Origin: Gammaproteobacteria bacterium
Lineage (GTDB): Bacteria > Pseudomonadota > Gammaproteobacteria > Steroidobacterales > Steroidobacteraceae
Reading direction: 5' to 3'
Length of the DNA: 64,000 bases
NCBI GenBank assembly: GCA_017577615.1
Contig: PKRE01000003.1
Span: 124,001 to 188,000, forward strand
A model generated the notes under the pieces. The model was given only the letters and a program-made list of their open reading frames with translations, did not search any database and was not told the origin of the DNA. Positions 45,928-54,710 of this stretch are shown here, piece by piece; position 1 is the first letter of the stretch; each line of letters begins with the position of its first letter. Made by a program: the position numbers and the translations under genes.

Positions 45928-46776
45928 ATGTTCACGACGCTGATCTGCCCGCAGGAGTTGGCCGCGCATCTCACTGACCCCGAATGGCTCGTGGTCGACT
46001 GCCGATTCGATCTCGCCGAGCCGGAACGCGGCGAGCAAGCCTATCGCGAAAGCCACATTCCCGGCGCGGTCTACGCACATCTCGATCGCGATCTATCGGG
46101 ACCGATTGGCCCGAACACCGGCCGCCATCCTCTGCCCGATCCCGAACGCTTCGCGCAGCGACTCGGCGAGTGGGGCGTCACCGAGCGCACCCAGGTTATA
46201 GCCTACGATGCCGATACCGGCGCCTTCGCTGCACGGCTCTGGTGGCTGCTGCGATGGGTCGGACACGAGGCAGTGGCCGTGCTGAACGGCGGCATGCGCG
46301 CATGGTGCGAAGCGGGGCTACCACGCACGCACGAGGTGCCGCGACGTCCCACGACGCGCTTTGTGGCGAGACCGAACCGCGAGGCCTGGCTGTCCAGCGA
46401 GGAATTGATCGACAAGCTTCGCGACGGCTGGCGATTGCTCGATGCACGCGCTCCGGAACGCTTCGAAGGACGGGTCGAGTCGATCGACCCCGTGGCAGGC
46501 CACGTGCCCGGCGCCGTCAATCATCCCCTGTCCTGGAACCTCGATGCCAATGGCCGCTTTTTGAGCGCTGCGGAGCTACGGGCGCGCTATGAGGTTTCCC
46601 AAGCCGGCGTCGACGACACGCGGACGATCGCGATGTGCGGTTCAGGCGTGACGGCGTGCCACCTCTTGCTCGCGATGGAGATCGCCGGCAAGCGGGGCGC
46701 GCGTTTGTACGCAGGCTCGTGGAGCGAGTGGATCCGAGATCCGCGCAGAAGGATTGCAACAGGGCCTCACGAATAG
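45928..46776 (+). CDS. sseA: Sulfurtransferase, tandem rhodanese (thiosulfate/3-mercaptopyruvate type)
   Basis: This 282-residue protein has two rhodanese domains. The first (about 10-135, VVDCRFDLAEP) is inactive-like; the second (about 150-275) holds the active-site loop CGSGVTAC with the persulfide cysteine at residue 237. The loop CGSGVTA is that of mercaptopyruvate sulfurtransferases (SseA, Cys238 in E. coli), whereas thiosulfate rhodaneses tend to have CRKGVTA. It donates sulfane sulfur, for example to cyanide or thiols. The speA start follows it by eight bases, so they may share a transcript. Confidence 0.85.
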   Translation: MFTTLICPQELAAHLTDPEWLVVDCRFDLAEPERGEQAYRESHIPGAVYAHLDRDLSGPIGPNTGRHPLPDPERFAQRLGEWGVTERTQVIAYDADTGAFAARLWWLLRWVGHEAVAVLNGGMRAWCEAGLPRTHEVPRRPTTRFVARPNREAWLSSEELIDKLRDGWRLLDARAPERFEGRVESIDPVAGHVPGAVNHPLSWNLDANGRFLSAAELRARYEVSQAGVDDTRTIAMCGSGVTACHLLLAMEIAGKRGARLYAGSWSEWIRDPRRRIATGPHE

Positions 46777-46784
46777 GCGCCATC

Positions 46785-48731
46785 GTGCATCGCGAACGCC
46801 GCAAGAGAGCGCGATCTTCGCCGTGGAGCATCGAAGATTCGCTCGATCTATATCAAGTCCCGAGATGGGGTCAGGGTTATTTCGGCATCAACGATGCCGG
46901 GCACTTGGTCGTACGTCCTTCCGGCGAGCCGGGTCGTGAAATCGATCTGTACGAAGTCGTGCGGGGGCTGCAGGCGCGCGATCTCACAACCCCCCTCGTC
47001 ATACGCTTCTCGGACATTCTGCGCCATCGACTCGACCGCCTGCACGAGGCGTTTGCGCGTGCCATCGAGGAAAATGACTACGGGAACCGTTACTGCGCAG
47101 TTTTTCCGATCAAGGTCAATCAGCAGCGCCTGGTCGTCGAGGAGGTGTACCGCTACGGGAAGGAGTATGGCTTCGGTCTAGAAGCGGGCTCGAAGCCGGA
47201 GCTTCTCGCCGTGATGGCACTGACCGAAGAATCGCCGGAGCGCATCATCGTCTGCAACGGCTTCAAGGACGATAGCTATGTCGAAGCAGTCATTCTCGCC
47301 ACCAAGCTTGGACGCACCATCGTTCCGGTCGTCGAGAACTTCGGCGAGCTCGAGCGAATCCTCCGCCATTCGCGCAAGTACCACGTTCGTCCACGTATCG
47401 GTGTTCGCATCAAGCTCGCCAGTGAAGGCGCCGGACGCTGGCGCGGCTCGGCAGGGGAGCGCTCGAAGTTCGGTTTGTTCGTCAGCGAGATACTCGACTT
47501 GGTCGAGACGCTGAGGCGGCATGACATGCTCGACTGCCTCGAGCTCGTGCACTGCCATCCTGGCAGTCAGCTGCACGACATCCGGCGTGTCAAGGACGCC
47601 ATCAACGAGCTTGCGCACGTCTACGCCGAGCTCAAGCGCATGGGTGCCGGGCTGCGCTACATCGATGTCGGCGGCGGTCTCGGGGTCGACTACGACGGCA
47701 GCGGCACGAACTCCGAATCCTCCATGAACTACACCCTCAACGAATACGCGAGCGATATCGTTTACCGCATCGCGAGCGTATGCAACGCCCGTTCCCTCGA
47801 GCACCCTGTGATCGTGAGCGAGTCCGGTCGCGCGACCGCAGCACATCACAGCCTGCTGGTGTTCAACGCGCTCGGCGCCTCCGTGCTCGATCAGTTCCGC
47901 GTGGCAGGACGCAGCGCGGAGAATCACGGTGAGGAGGAGCTGCCGCAGCCCTTGCGGGACCTTTTCGAGGCCTATCGCACGGTGTCAACGCGCCGGCTCG
48001 TCGAGTGTTATCACGATGCGCTACAGGCGCGCGAGCAAGTCCTGCAGATGTTCAAGCTGGGCTTGCTGCCGCTCGAGCTCAGAGGTCTCGCAGAGCGGCT
48101 CTATTGGGCAACGTGCGCCAAGATCCGCGACTGTTGTCGCAAGCTCGAGGTCGTGCCCGAGGAGCTCGCAGATTTGGAGCTCATCCTCTCGGACACCTAT
48201 TTCTGCAACTTCTCTGTGTTCCAATCGCTGCCCGACAGCTGGGCCATCGGACAGCTCTTTCCGATCATGCCCATTCATCGCCTGGACGAGCGGCCGACCC
48301 GCAATGCCGTGCTGGCGGACATCACCTGCGATTCCGACGGCAAGATTGATCGCTTCGTCAGCGAACGAGACGTCAAGCGCACTCTTGAGGTGCACGAGCT
48401 CAAGCCTGGCGAGCAGTACTACCTGGCAGCCTTCCTCGTCGGGGCGTACCAGGAAACGCTCGGCGACCTGCACAACCTCTTTGGCGATACCCACGTCGTG
48501 CACGTCCGCTTGCACGATCAAGGCGGGTGGTGGATCGAGGAAGTCCTCAAGGGCGACACTTCCGGCCGCGTTCTGACTTACATGCAGTACGACGTCGATC
48601 GACTCTATCCGCGGCTCTATCGCGACTGCGAACGCGCTGTGCGCGACGGTCGCCTGACGTTGGCGGAGAGCCAAGCCTTGCGTCGCTTCTACGAAAGCGA
48701 GCTCAATGGCTATACGTATCTGAGGGAATAG
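46785..48731 (+). CDS. speA: Biosynthetic arginine decarboxylase SpeA
   Basis: SpeA converts arginine to agmatine, the first step of putrescine synthesis by the agmatine route. The GTG at 46785 gives 648 residues (E. coli 658); earlier codons lie inside the sulfurtransferase gene. The ribosome site is weak, so coupling to that gene is possible. The PLP lysine is Lys110 in FPIKVNQQ. Other blocks are GLEAGSKPELLAVMA, the LVHCHPGSQLHDI barrel motif, YIDVGGGLGVDYDG, and the C-terminal CDSDGKIDRF with DLHNLFGDTH. Agmatine-processing genes are not in the window. Confidence 0.95.
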   Translation: MHRERRKRARSSPWSIEDSLDLYQVPRWGQGYFGINDAGHLVVRPSGEPGREIDLYEVVRGLQARDLTTPLVIRFSDILRHRLDRLHEAFARAIEENDYGNRYCAVFPIKVNQQRLVVEEVYRYGKEYGFGLEAGSKPELLAVMALTEESPERIIVCNGFKDDSYVEAVILATKLGRTIVPVVENFGELERILRHSRKYHVRPRIGVRIKLASEGAGRWRGSAGERSKFGLFVSEILDLVETLRRHDMLDCLELVHCHPGSQLHDIRRVKDAINELAHVYAELKRMGAGLRYIDVGGGLGVDYDGSGTNSESSMNYTLNEYASDIVYRIASVCNARSLEHPVIVSESGRATAAHHSLLVFNALGASVLDQFRVAGRSAENHGEEELPQPLRDLFEAYRTVSTRRLVECYHDALQAREQVLQMFKLGLLPLELRGLAERLYWATCAKIRDCCRKLEVVPEELADLELILSDTYFCNFSVFQSLPDSWAIGQLFPIMPIHRLDERPTRNAVLADITCDSDGKIDRFVSERDVKRTLEVHELKPGEQYYLAAFLVGAYQETLGDLHNLFGDTHVVHVRLHDQGGWWIEEVLKGDTSGRVLTYMQYDVDRLYPRLYRDCERAVRDGRLTLAESQALRRFYESELNGYTYLRE

Positions 48732-49118
48732 GCAATCAGGGAAGGGGAGAGCGTCGCAGCCGGACGCATTGCGGCCAAGAGCTCGTCGTGCGGGTTAATG
48801 CGTATTCACCCTTTCTCTGACAGCGTTCCACAGCCCCTTAGTCGGTTTCCGCATTGCAGTAGGCAAGTCAGGTCGTTGCAAGGTCAAGAGCCCTGACGTA
48901 GTATCGAGTCAGGTCTGCTGAGTGTAATCAACTAGACGAGCGACCCCATCGGAATCCAGTAATCGCACCACCCTCTCCGGGAGCCCTCCCCGTTCACCGG
49001 AACAGTTGATTGCACGTGACCACGCCGCAGTACGTCACCCGCCTCCTCGAAGTCCACACGGGCTCACAAGCGCGTGGCTATTCTGCAACTCCTGTCTGGC
49101 CTCAAGAGTGATGTATCG
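48732..49118 (+). other. 387-base spacer and probable leader of the RRM gene
   Basis: No gene is seen. AATCAACT at 48926-48933 is repeated inverted as AGTTGATT at 49004-49011, and AGTCAGGTC occurs twice about 40 bases apart near 48866 and 48907. A three-codon frame ATG-TAT-CGA-TGA (49111-49122) overlaps the RRM gene start as ATGA. Long structured leaders are usual for cold-shock-type RNA-binding genes, but nothing here proves such control. Confidence 0.4.
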
Positions 49119-49400
49119 ATGACGACGATCTACGTAGGGAACCTTCCGTTCAGCGCCACCGAAGCAGAGGTGCGTGGATTATTCGAAAAACATGGCTCGG
49201 TGCAGTCGGTGAAGTTGATCAACGATCGCGAGACTGGGCGTCCTCGCGGTTTCGGCTTCGTCGAGATGCCGCCTGCGGATGCACAAGTGGCCATTCAACA
49301 CATGAACGGCTATCAGATGAACGGTCGTCCGCTGCGCGTGAACGAGGCACGCGAGCGCGAACCGCGTCCGCCGCGGCAAAACAACGGCGCACGCTGGTAA
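49119..49400 (+). CDS. Single-RRM RNA-binding protein (1 of 2)
   Basis: This 93-residue protein is one RNA recognition motif with a short basic tail. RNP2 is IYVGNL at 4-9 and RNP1 is RGFGFVEM at 43-50, both intact with the aromatic residues that stack on RNA bases. The tail has RPPRQNNGARW. Such proteins in Proteobacteria and cyanobacteria act as RNA chaperones and are often cold-induced. A paralogue is at 54711-54995 on the other strand. The upstream in-frame start at 49074 is less likely. Confidence 0.9.
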   Translation: MTTIYVGNLPFSATEAEVRGLFEKHGSVQSVKLINDRETGRPRGFGFVEMPPADAQVAIQHMNGYQMNGRPLRVNEAREREPRPPRQNNGARW

Positions 49401-49572
49401 CGCCACCGCTCATGGCACCGCTTGCCAGCGTCGGTCCCACGACGCTGGCGAGCCCCGCACGGGCCAGTCCGTAATGGCACGGAGCCAATGTAGCTGCCGG
49501 CGAAGGGCTGCACGCTAGCCGCTGCGGCGCGATTCTTCTATCGTTGCCCTCTCACGGAGAGGGTCCCTCTGA

Positions 49573-50394
49573 ATGTGTCTGCGTGTTCTCTGCTGCTGTC
49601 TGATCGCCGTCATGGCAGGCTGCGCCGCCCAGCGTACAGGTCAGACCGGCACGGCTGCGGAGCTCGATCGCATTCTCGCCTCGCCGTATCGCTCGGAGCA
49701 AAGTCGCGCACGCGATCCCTACCGCCATCCCAAGGAGACGCTCCTGTTCTTCGGTGCGCGCCCTGACATGACCATCGTGGAGGTCTGGCCCGGCGCCGGC
49801 TGGTACACCGAGATCCTCGCACCCTTCGTACGCGACCGCGGTATCTTGTACGCTGCGCAGCTCGATCCGCAGGCAAGCGAGTATGCGCGCCGCAGCGTTG
49901 CCGAGTATCGTGCGAAGCTCGAGAGTCTTCCCGAGGTGTACGATCAGGTGATCGTGACGACACTCAGAGGGCGCGCAAAGGCGCCGATCGCGCCGGCAGG
50001 CTCGGCAGATCTCGTCGTAACGTTCCGCAACTTGCACAATTGGATGACCTTCGGTTGGGCGCGAGAAGCGCTCGAGGCGATGCACGCTGCGCTCAAGCCG
50101 GGCGGAGTGCTTGGCATTGTCGAGCACCGCGGTGATCCGCGCGTACCGCAAGACCCGAATGCCGTGTCGGGCTACGTGAATGAGGATTTCGCGATCGCGC
50201 TCATCGAAAGCGTCGGCTTCGAGCTGATCGGGCGATCGGAGATCAACGCCAATCCGAAGGACGAAAAGAGCTACGAGAAGGGAGTCTGGACGTTGCCGCC
50301 GACGTTCGCGGCCGGGGATGAAGACCGCGAACGCTACGTCGCCATTGGTGAGAGTGATCGCTTCACGCTCAAGTTTCGAAAAACCGCCAAATGA
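49573..50394 (+). CDS. Class I SAM-dependent methyltransferase-like lipoprotein
   Basis: This 273-residue protein has an unusual N-terminus: CLRVLCCCLIAVMAGC, a lipoprotein-type signal with Cys17 as the lipid-bearing residue. A methyltransferase-like domain follows (COG4798-type): the SAM motif TIVEVWPGAGWYTEILAP, the acidic loop, and VTFRNLHNWMTFGWAREAL. Methyltransferases are normally cytoplasmic because SAM is there, so a periplasmic location is odd; the domain may have another function. Its stop overlaps the next start by ATGA (50391-50394). Confidence 0.82.
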   Translation: MCLRVLCCCLIAVMAGCAAQRTGQTGTAAELDRILASPYRSEQSRARDPYRHPKETLLFFGARPDMTIVEVWPGAGWYTEILAPFVRDRGILYAAQLDPQASEYARRSVAEYRAKLESLPEVYDQVIVTTLRGRAKAPIAPAGSADLVVTFRNLHNWMTFGWAREALEAMHAALKPGGVLGIVEHRGDPRVPQDPNAVSGYVNEDFAIALIESVGFELIGRSEINANPKDEKSYEKGVWTLPPTFAAGDEDRERYVAIGESDRFTLKFRKTAK

Positions 50395-51569
50395 GACCAT
50401 CATCTCGCGGCACGGCTCGCCGCGCGTTCCGTCTACTTTCATTCGCCGTGATTCTGCTTGCCGCGTCGTCGGCGACGCACGCTCAGACCAACGCAGCGCC
50501 GCAAACGGCAGAGCTCAAGCCCAAATCGCGCGTGCGTCTTCTTGGTCAAGAGATCCCACCCGGCACGCGCCAGCGACTGCATTGGACCAGCGGCGCTGCG
50601 ATCGAAGGCTTTGCGACGCCGACGCCGGTGATCGTGCTCAACGGCAGAGGTCCAGGGCCGGTGCTGTGCCTCACGGCTGCCATCCATGGCGATGAGCTCA
50701 ACGGCATCGAGGTCGTGCGCCGCGTGCTGGACGATGTCGATGTCGAAGAGCTGAACGGCGCGATCATCGGTGTCCCGATCGTCAACATCCACGGCTTCTA
50801 CCGTGGCACGCGTTACCTGCCGGATCGTCGCGATCTCAATCGACACTTTCCGGGTAACCCCCGTGGCAGCGCAGCGACGCGCATTGCGCACTCCTTCTTC
50901 ACCGAGATCGTCAGTCACTGCTCTGCGCTGATCGACCTGCACACGGGCTCTCTCAACCGCACGAACCTGCCGCAGGTGCGTGCAAACCTCAACATTCCCT
51001 CGGTCGCTCGCATGACTCAGGCATTCGGCGCGACCGTCGTGCTACACAGCATCGGCGACAGGAAGTCGCTGCGCCGTGCCGCCACAGAAGCAGGCATTCC
51101 GGCAGTGACGTTCGAGATGGGTGAGCCAATGCGCGTTCAACCCGAGCAGGTCGAGCACGGCGTGAAAGCAGTTCAGACGCTGATGTATGCGCTCGGCATG
51201 ACACGACAGCGCCGCTACTGGGGCGACCCGGAGCCCGTGTACTATGCCTCCAAGTGGGTACGCGTCGATCAAGGTGGCATATTGTTCTCCGACGTCGCGC
51301 TGGGCGAATACGTGAGCGAAGGCGAGTTGCTGGGCGTCGTGATCGATCCGATCTCGAACAACCAATATCGCATCTATTCGCCGCTCAGCGGGCGCGTCCT
51401 CGGCATGGCGCTGAACCAAGTCGTGCTGCCTGGGTTTGCGGCATATCGAATCGGCACGCAAACGTCGCCATCTGGCGTCGTCAAGAATCGCGAGCAAGAG
51501 ACATCGATCCCAGAAGACGATTACGAGGAGGAAGGGCTCGAGGACGGGCTCGAAGACGAGCCCGAATAG
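50391..51569 (+). CDS. Succinylglutamate desuccinylase/aspartoacylase-like, secreted
   Basis: This 392-residue protein has a signal peptide (VILLAASSATHAQ) and an M14-like zinc amidohydrolase domain. The zinc motif HGDE (AAIHGDELNGIE) near 99-102 and the later ligand His in LIDLHTGS are present, as is the arginine DRRDLNRHFPG. The C-terminal beta domain GGILFSDVALGEYVSEGELLG, shown in part, is lipoyl-like, followed by an acidic tail (EDDYEEEG). It should hydrolyse an N-acyl amino acid or related amide in the periplasm; the substrate is unknown. Coupled by ATGA to the methyltransferase-like gene before it. Confidence 0.85.
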   Translation: MRPSSRGTARRAFRLLSFAVILLAASSATHAQTNAAPQTAELKPKSRVRLLGQEIPPGTRQRLHWTSGAAIEGFATPTPVIVLNGRGPGPVLCLTAAIHGDELNGIEVVRRVLDDVDVEELNGAIIGVPIVNIHGFYRGTRYLPDRRDLNRHFPGNPRGSAATRIAHSFFTEIVSHCSALIDLHTGSLNRTNLPQVRANLNIPSVARMTQAFGATVVLHSIGDRKSLRRAATEAGIPAVTFEMGEPMRVQPEQVEHGVKAVQTLMYALGMTRQRRYWGDPEPVYYASKWVRVDQGGILFSDVALGEYVSEGELLGVVIDPISNNQYRIYSPLSGRVLGMALNQVVLPGFAAYRIGTQTSPSGVVKNREQETSIPEDDYEEEGLEDGLEDEPE

Positions 51570-51633
51570 AGGCTGGCTGAACGTCAGCCTTCTTCGCCCA
51601 TGACGCGCCCCTTAGTGCACCTAGGACCAGAGC

Positions 51634-52161
51634 ATGCTGCTATCCCTCACCGAGATCTACTCAGGCCGCGTCGTGCGCCTCAACCTGGAGCGCGTACGAC
51701 TTCCGAACGGCAACGTGGCCGAGCTCGAGATCATTCATCACCCTGGCGGTGCCGCGGTCGTAGCGCTCGACCGAGACGATCGCGTGTGCCTCCTGCGACA
51801 GTTCCGCCACGCTGCGAACGGCTACATCTGGGAGTTGCCCGCAGGCAAGATCGACAACCGCGAGCCGCCGTTGCAGACCGCGCAACGCGAGCTGCGGGAA
51901 GAGGCAGGTCGCACTGCGGCCGAGTGGCGCGATCTGGGTCGTTACCTGAGCTCGCCCGGAGTGTTCACCGAGGTGATACACCTCTTCATGGCCACGAACC
52001 TCAAGGCGACTGAGCTCGCGGTTGAAGCACATGAGGTCATCGAAGTGCACTGGAAGCCGTTTGTGGAAGCGCTCGACATGGCGCAGTCGGGCGAGATCGA
52101 GGATGGCAAGACACTCGTCGGTCTGTTTCGCGCAGCACACGCTCGCAAGTCGTATTCGTGA
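51634..52161 (+). CDS. NUDIX hydrolase (ADP-ribose diphosphatase-like)
   Basis: This 175-residue protein begins with a beta-strand part (EIYSGRVVRLNLERVRLPNG, 20 residues) typical of NudF-type ADP-ribose diphosphatases. The Nudix box is GKIDNREPPLQTAQRELREEAG, in which G, E, REL and EEAG fit the consensus. YLSSPGVFTEVIHLFMA is the usual following block. It probably cleaves ADP-ribose or a sugar nucleotide. It lies 64 bases after the AstE-like gene in the same direction. Whether it shares its transcript is not clear. Confidence 0.87.
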   Translation: MLLSLTEIYSGRVVRLNLERVRLPNGNVAELEIIHHPGGAAVVALDRDDRVCLLRQFRHAANGYIWELPAGKIDNREPPLQTAQRELREEAGRTAAEWRDLGRYLSSPGVFTEVIHLFMATNLKATELAVEAHEVIEVHWKPFVEALDMAQSGEIEDGKTLVGLFRAAHARKSYS

Positions 52162-52451
52162 CGAAAGCTCGAGCGGCCAGAAGCACTTTTCATTGACAAT
52201 CACGAGCCGCACATCACGACTCGCGCAAGTGTCGAACCTTTTTACGGTCGCGACATGTGTTGCCGATTTCGTTGCATACGTCACAGTTTTCTTGCTTGCC
52301 ACTGGGCATAGCGCCCACTTCAATAATCGCTCTCGCAACCTATTGCGCGTCTACCACGCGCGGTGCGGGAAGTGATCGAATTCTTGCCATCTGCTCCTTT
52401 CACATCGGAGCGCCCTTCTCGGCCGAATCCGATCAATGAGGGTGAGACGAA

Positions 52452-52841
52452 TTGAACGAAGACGAACTACGCAAGCTGGGTTGGCGAGTGCGCCCGCGTC
52501 GCAGCGCGGCGGGCGACCATCGACCGGGGCGCATCACGTTCGACGAACGCGGCAACGCCATCTACACATGGAACGACGAGCTCCTGGATGAGGACAGCGC
52601 CGAAGGCGAATGCGCGCGTCGGCATGCGCTGGCTCATCCAGGCTTGGCCATAGTGGAAGATGATCCAGATCCGAACGGTCCAATACGCCACAACCCCAAC
52701 GGACTGCGTTTCGGCTACAACCCGTACGAGAGCGGCTTGCTCGTCAAGAAAGAACGGCGACCGAAGCGCGACTTGCGTGCGCTATCGAAATGGATCGAGA
52801 TGAAGCGTCGTCTGAGTCAGCAACCACCGGATGAGGACTAG
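52452..52841 (+). CDS. Conserved-looking hypothetical protein
   Basis: The start is a TTG at 52452 with GAGGGTGAG upstream. The 129-residue protein has no membrane segment, is polar, and ends in a basic region: FGYNPYESGLLVKKERRPKR then DLRALSKWIEMKRRL. The motif NPYESGxLxKK followed by DLRxLSxWI is one I associate with uncharacterised proteobacterial proteins. There is no catalytic motif. It lies after a 290-base spacer (52162-52451) that contains no gene. Confidence 0.65.
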   Translation: MNEDELRKLGWRVRPRRSAAGDHRPGRITFDERGNAIYTWNDELLDEDSAEGECARRHALAHPGLAIVEDDPDPNGPIRHNPNGLRFGYNPYESGLLVKKERRPKRDLRALSKWIEMKRRLSQQPPDED

Positions 52842-52859
52842 ACGCGGGAGTCGCGGCTG

Positions 52860-52878
52860 GGCGCGCGCTAAGCGCGCC
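52860..52878. repeat. GGCGCGC hairpin between convergent genes
   Basis: GGCGCGC-GCTAA-GCGCGCC forms a perfect seven-base stem. It is followed by GCCCCGG-rich sequence related to the repeat family of other spacers and precedes the end of the minus-strand gene at 52906. It may act as a shared 3' structure. Confidence 0.45.
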
Positions 52879-52905
52879 AGTTCCGGCCCCGGCCCCACCC
52901 CCTCA

Positions 52906-53568
52906 TCACACCGCCAGCCGCCGCACCTTCTCCTGATGACTGTAGCGAAAGAAGCGACGCAGCTCTGCCAGCCATAGCTCGGCACGGGAACGGCGTGGGC
53001 GCATAAATCGCTCTTCGAGGAAGCGGCAGTACCGCGCCGCATAGCGATTCGCCTCCTCATAGCGCTGCCGCGACGCCTCATCGAGCGCTGGCAGGTAACG
53101 CACCGCGTGAAACAGCCTGGTGTGCAATCCCTCAGGGTAGCGGCCGTTGCGTTGTCGCGTGAACAACGCGACCGCGCTCGCATATTTGTCGACCTCGGCC
53201 TGCAATTCGAGCTCGAGCAGCGATACGTCGCGCCGCCGTGCCAGGCTCCACATCAAGTAATGGAAGTGGCTTACTCCCTCGAGCGCCGTGCAGTAATCGT
53301 GGAGATTGTCGTCCTCGAGTCGTTGCAGCGGATCGGAGCGATTGAGCCGTTCCAGCACGGCCTCGTCGATGTACACACCGACACGGAGACCGTCTTCTTC
53401 CTGCACCAAGAACACCTGCTCGTCGACCCCGCAGTGTGCCTGCTCTCCGACAAGCCGCTCGAGCTCATCGCGGTTGGTGACGAGAAAATCCTCGACTCGA
53501 TGCTCGACGGGTGCGTCGTAGAGCTGCGCAAGGAGGGCCTGCATGCGTTGCAGGACCATCGTGTTCAT
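52906..53568 (-). CDS. Unknown protein, second gene of a coupled pair
   Basis: This 220-residue protein is highly charged and alpha-helical, with no signal peptide or membrane segment. It begins MNTMVLQRMQALLAQLYDAP, has a strand-rich middle (EQVFLVQEEDGLRVGVYIDE), and ends in arginine-rich helices. The sequence FHYLMWSLARRRDVSLLEL suggests an all-helical domain. I do not recognise the family. The start overlaps the upstream gene's stop as ATGA, so the two proteins are probably made together and may form a complex. Confidence 0.7.
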   Translation of the reverse strand: MNTMVLQRMQALLAQLYDAPVEHRVEDFLVTNRDELERLVGEQAHCGVDEQVFLVQEEDGLRVGVYIDEAVLERLNRSDPLQRLEDDNLHDYCTALEGVSHFHYLMWSLARRRDVSLLELELQAEVDKYASAVALFTRQRNGRYPEGLHTRLFHAVRYLPALDEASRQRYEEANRYAARYCRFLEERFMRPRRSRAELWLAELRRFFRYSHQEKVRRLAV

Positions 53569-54194
53569 TGCTCCGTACGCGTTCCCGTGGTCACTGGCTC
53601 CACTCCGAGCCGGCGCAGGATGTTGTAAGCGCGCGAACTGCCCGTCTTCAGCCAGATCTCGTAGAGCCGCAAGATGTCGCGGTCGCTGTGCTGATAGGCC
53701 ATCTCTGCGACATCGTTGAGGACATCGACCAGTCGCTGAAACTTCTGTGCCAGCTCCGTGAAGATGGCAACGAACACTTGCCCGCGCAGCGTGCCGCGCA
53801 AGCTCTCGGCGAGAGTTCCGTAGGCGCGCCCGCCCATCGCAATGTGGTAATCCACGTCGATCAGCTTGCGTGCAAAGCTCTGAGCGAAGAAGCCAGCAAC
53901 GAACAACGACACGTCCCCGAGCCGCCGCAGCGCCTCCTCACGCTGTGTCTGAGTTGGCGCCTCCACTGCATCGGCAAGCATCTGCACGAGCGGCCTGATG
54001 CGAATGCCTTCCGGCGTACGCTCATAGAGCTCTTCCGAGCGCGCGAACATGGTCAGAAGGTTGACGACGTAGTGCTCGGTGTGATCATCCACCGAGACCC
54101 GCTGCTGCTTGAGCGCTGTCTGCACAGAATCGTGGAAGAACTCGCGTAGATTGGTGACCGCGAGCAGGCGTCTAGGTCCTAGCGCAACCTCCAT
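53565..54194 (-). CDS. Unknown protein, first gene of a coupled pair
   Basis: This 209-residue protein is helical and has no signal peptide or clear membrane segment. Visible segments include LREFFHDSVQTALKQQRVSV, YHIAMGGRAYGTLAESLRGT and ILRLYEIWLKTGSSRAYNIL. No catalytic motif stands out, and I do not recognise the family. It overlaps the next gene by four bases. Upstream is a 516-base spacer with a long repeat element (R2) rather than a gene, so the pair probably has its own promoter in that spacer, which I cannot place. Confidence 0.72.
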   Translation of the reverse strand: MEVALGPRRLLAVTNLREFFHDSVQTALKQQRVSVDDHTEHYVVNLLTMFARSEELYERTPEGIRIRPLVQMLADAVEAPTQTQREEALRRLGDVSLFVAGFFAQSFARKLIDVDYHIAMGGRAYGTLAESLRGTLRGQVFVAIFTELAQKFQRLVDVLNDVAEMAYQHSDRDILRLYEIWLKTGSSRAYNILRRLGVEPVTTGTRTEQ

Positions 54195-54401
54195 CCGTCG
54201 ACACCTCGTTCAGTGCAACTCGCATCGTCCGTAACCGTTTTGCTTTCTGATCAGTCTCGTTTTTCCTTCCAAAGTTCAATTCGCATCGAACAACCGAGTT
54301 CCTGTCCTTGAGCCTGCAACGAATACAAGCACAACGCAACCATCGCCATGTGATGTCGCTCGCAGATACGCTTTAGCAGCAGCGCGAGCACAGTGCTAGC
54401 G

Positions 54402-54702
54402 GGGTAGGGGCTGGAGACTGGAGGCGGAGACGAGAGGGGGCTGCGGCCTGGAGGCTGTAGCTGCGTGCTTCGCGCGCACCCAAGACCCCAAGCCCCGAGC
54501 CCATCAGGCACGACGTCAGGACTTGTTTCAGGAGCATCGAAAACAGGGACGTTTTCGTTGCAGGCTACAGGGGCGCATGCACAGCCGGTCCTGAAACCAG
54601 TCCTGACGGCGGACCTGCTACTAACAGGCTGGAGGCGGGAGGCTGCAGGCCGCGGGTACGGCACGCATGCGCGCGCGGTACCCCAGCCTCCAGCGCGATT
54701 GC
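54402..54702. repeat. Long inverted-repeat element R2 with nested palindrome
   Basis: This is the second long copy of the element seen at 36833. CGTCAGGACTTGTTTCAGGA at 54514-54533 is mirrored at 54589-54608 with one mismatch in 20, around the hairpin CGAAAAC-agggac-GTTTTCG at 54538-54557. The inner 45 bases are almost identical to R1 (36950-36998). Arms of CTGGAG/CCTCCAG units flank it. The arms differ more than the core, as in mobile or duplicated elements with a constrained centre. It fills the spacer between the coupled unknown pair and the second RRM gene. Confidence 0.8.
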
Positions 54703-54710
54703 AAGCCGCG

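Noticed and set aside
46635..46784. N-terminal extension of speA into the sulfurtransferase gene
   Set aside because: The codons are in the wrong frame for the earlier gene, and the length from 46785 fits SpeA.
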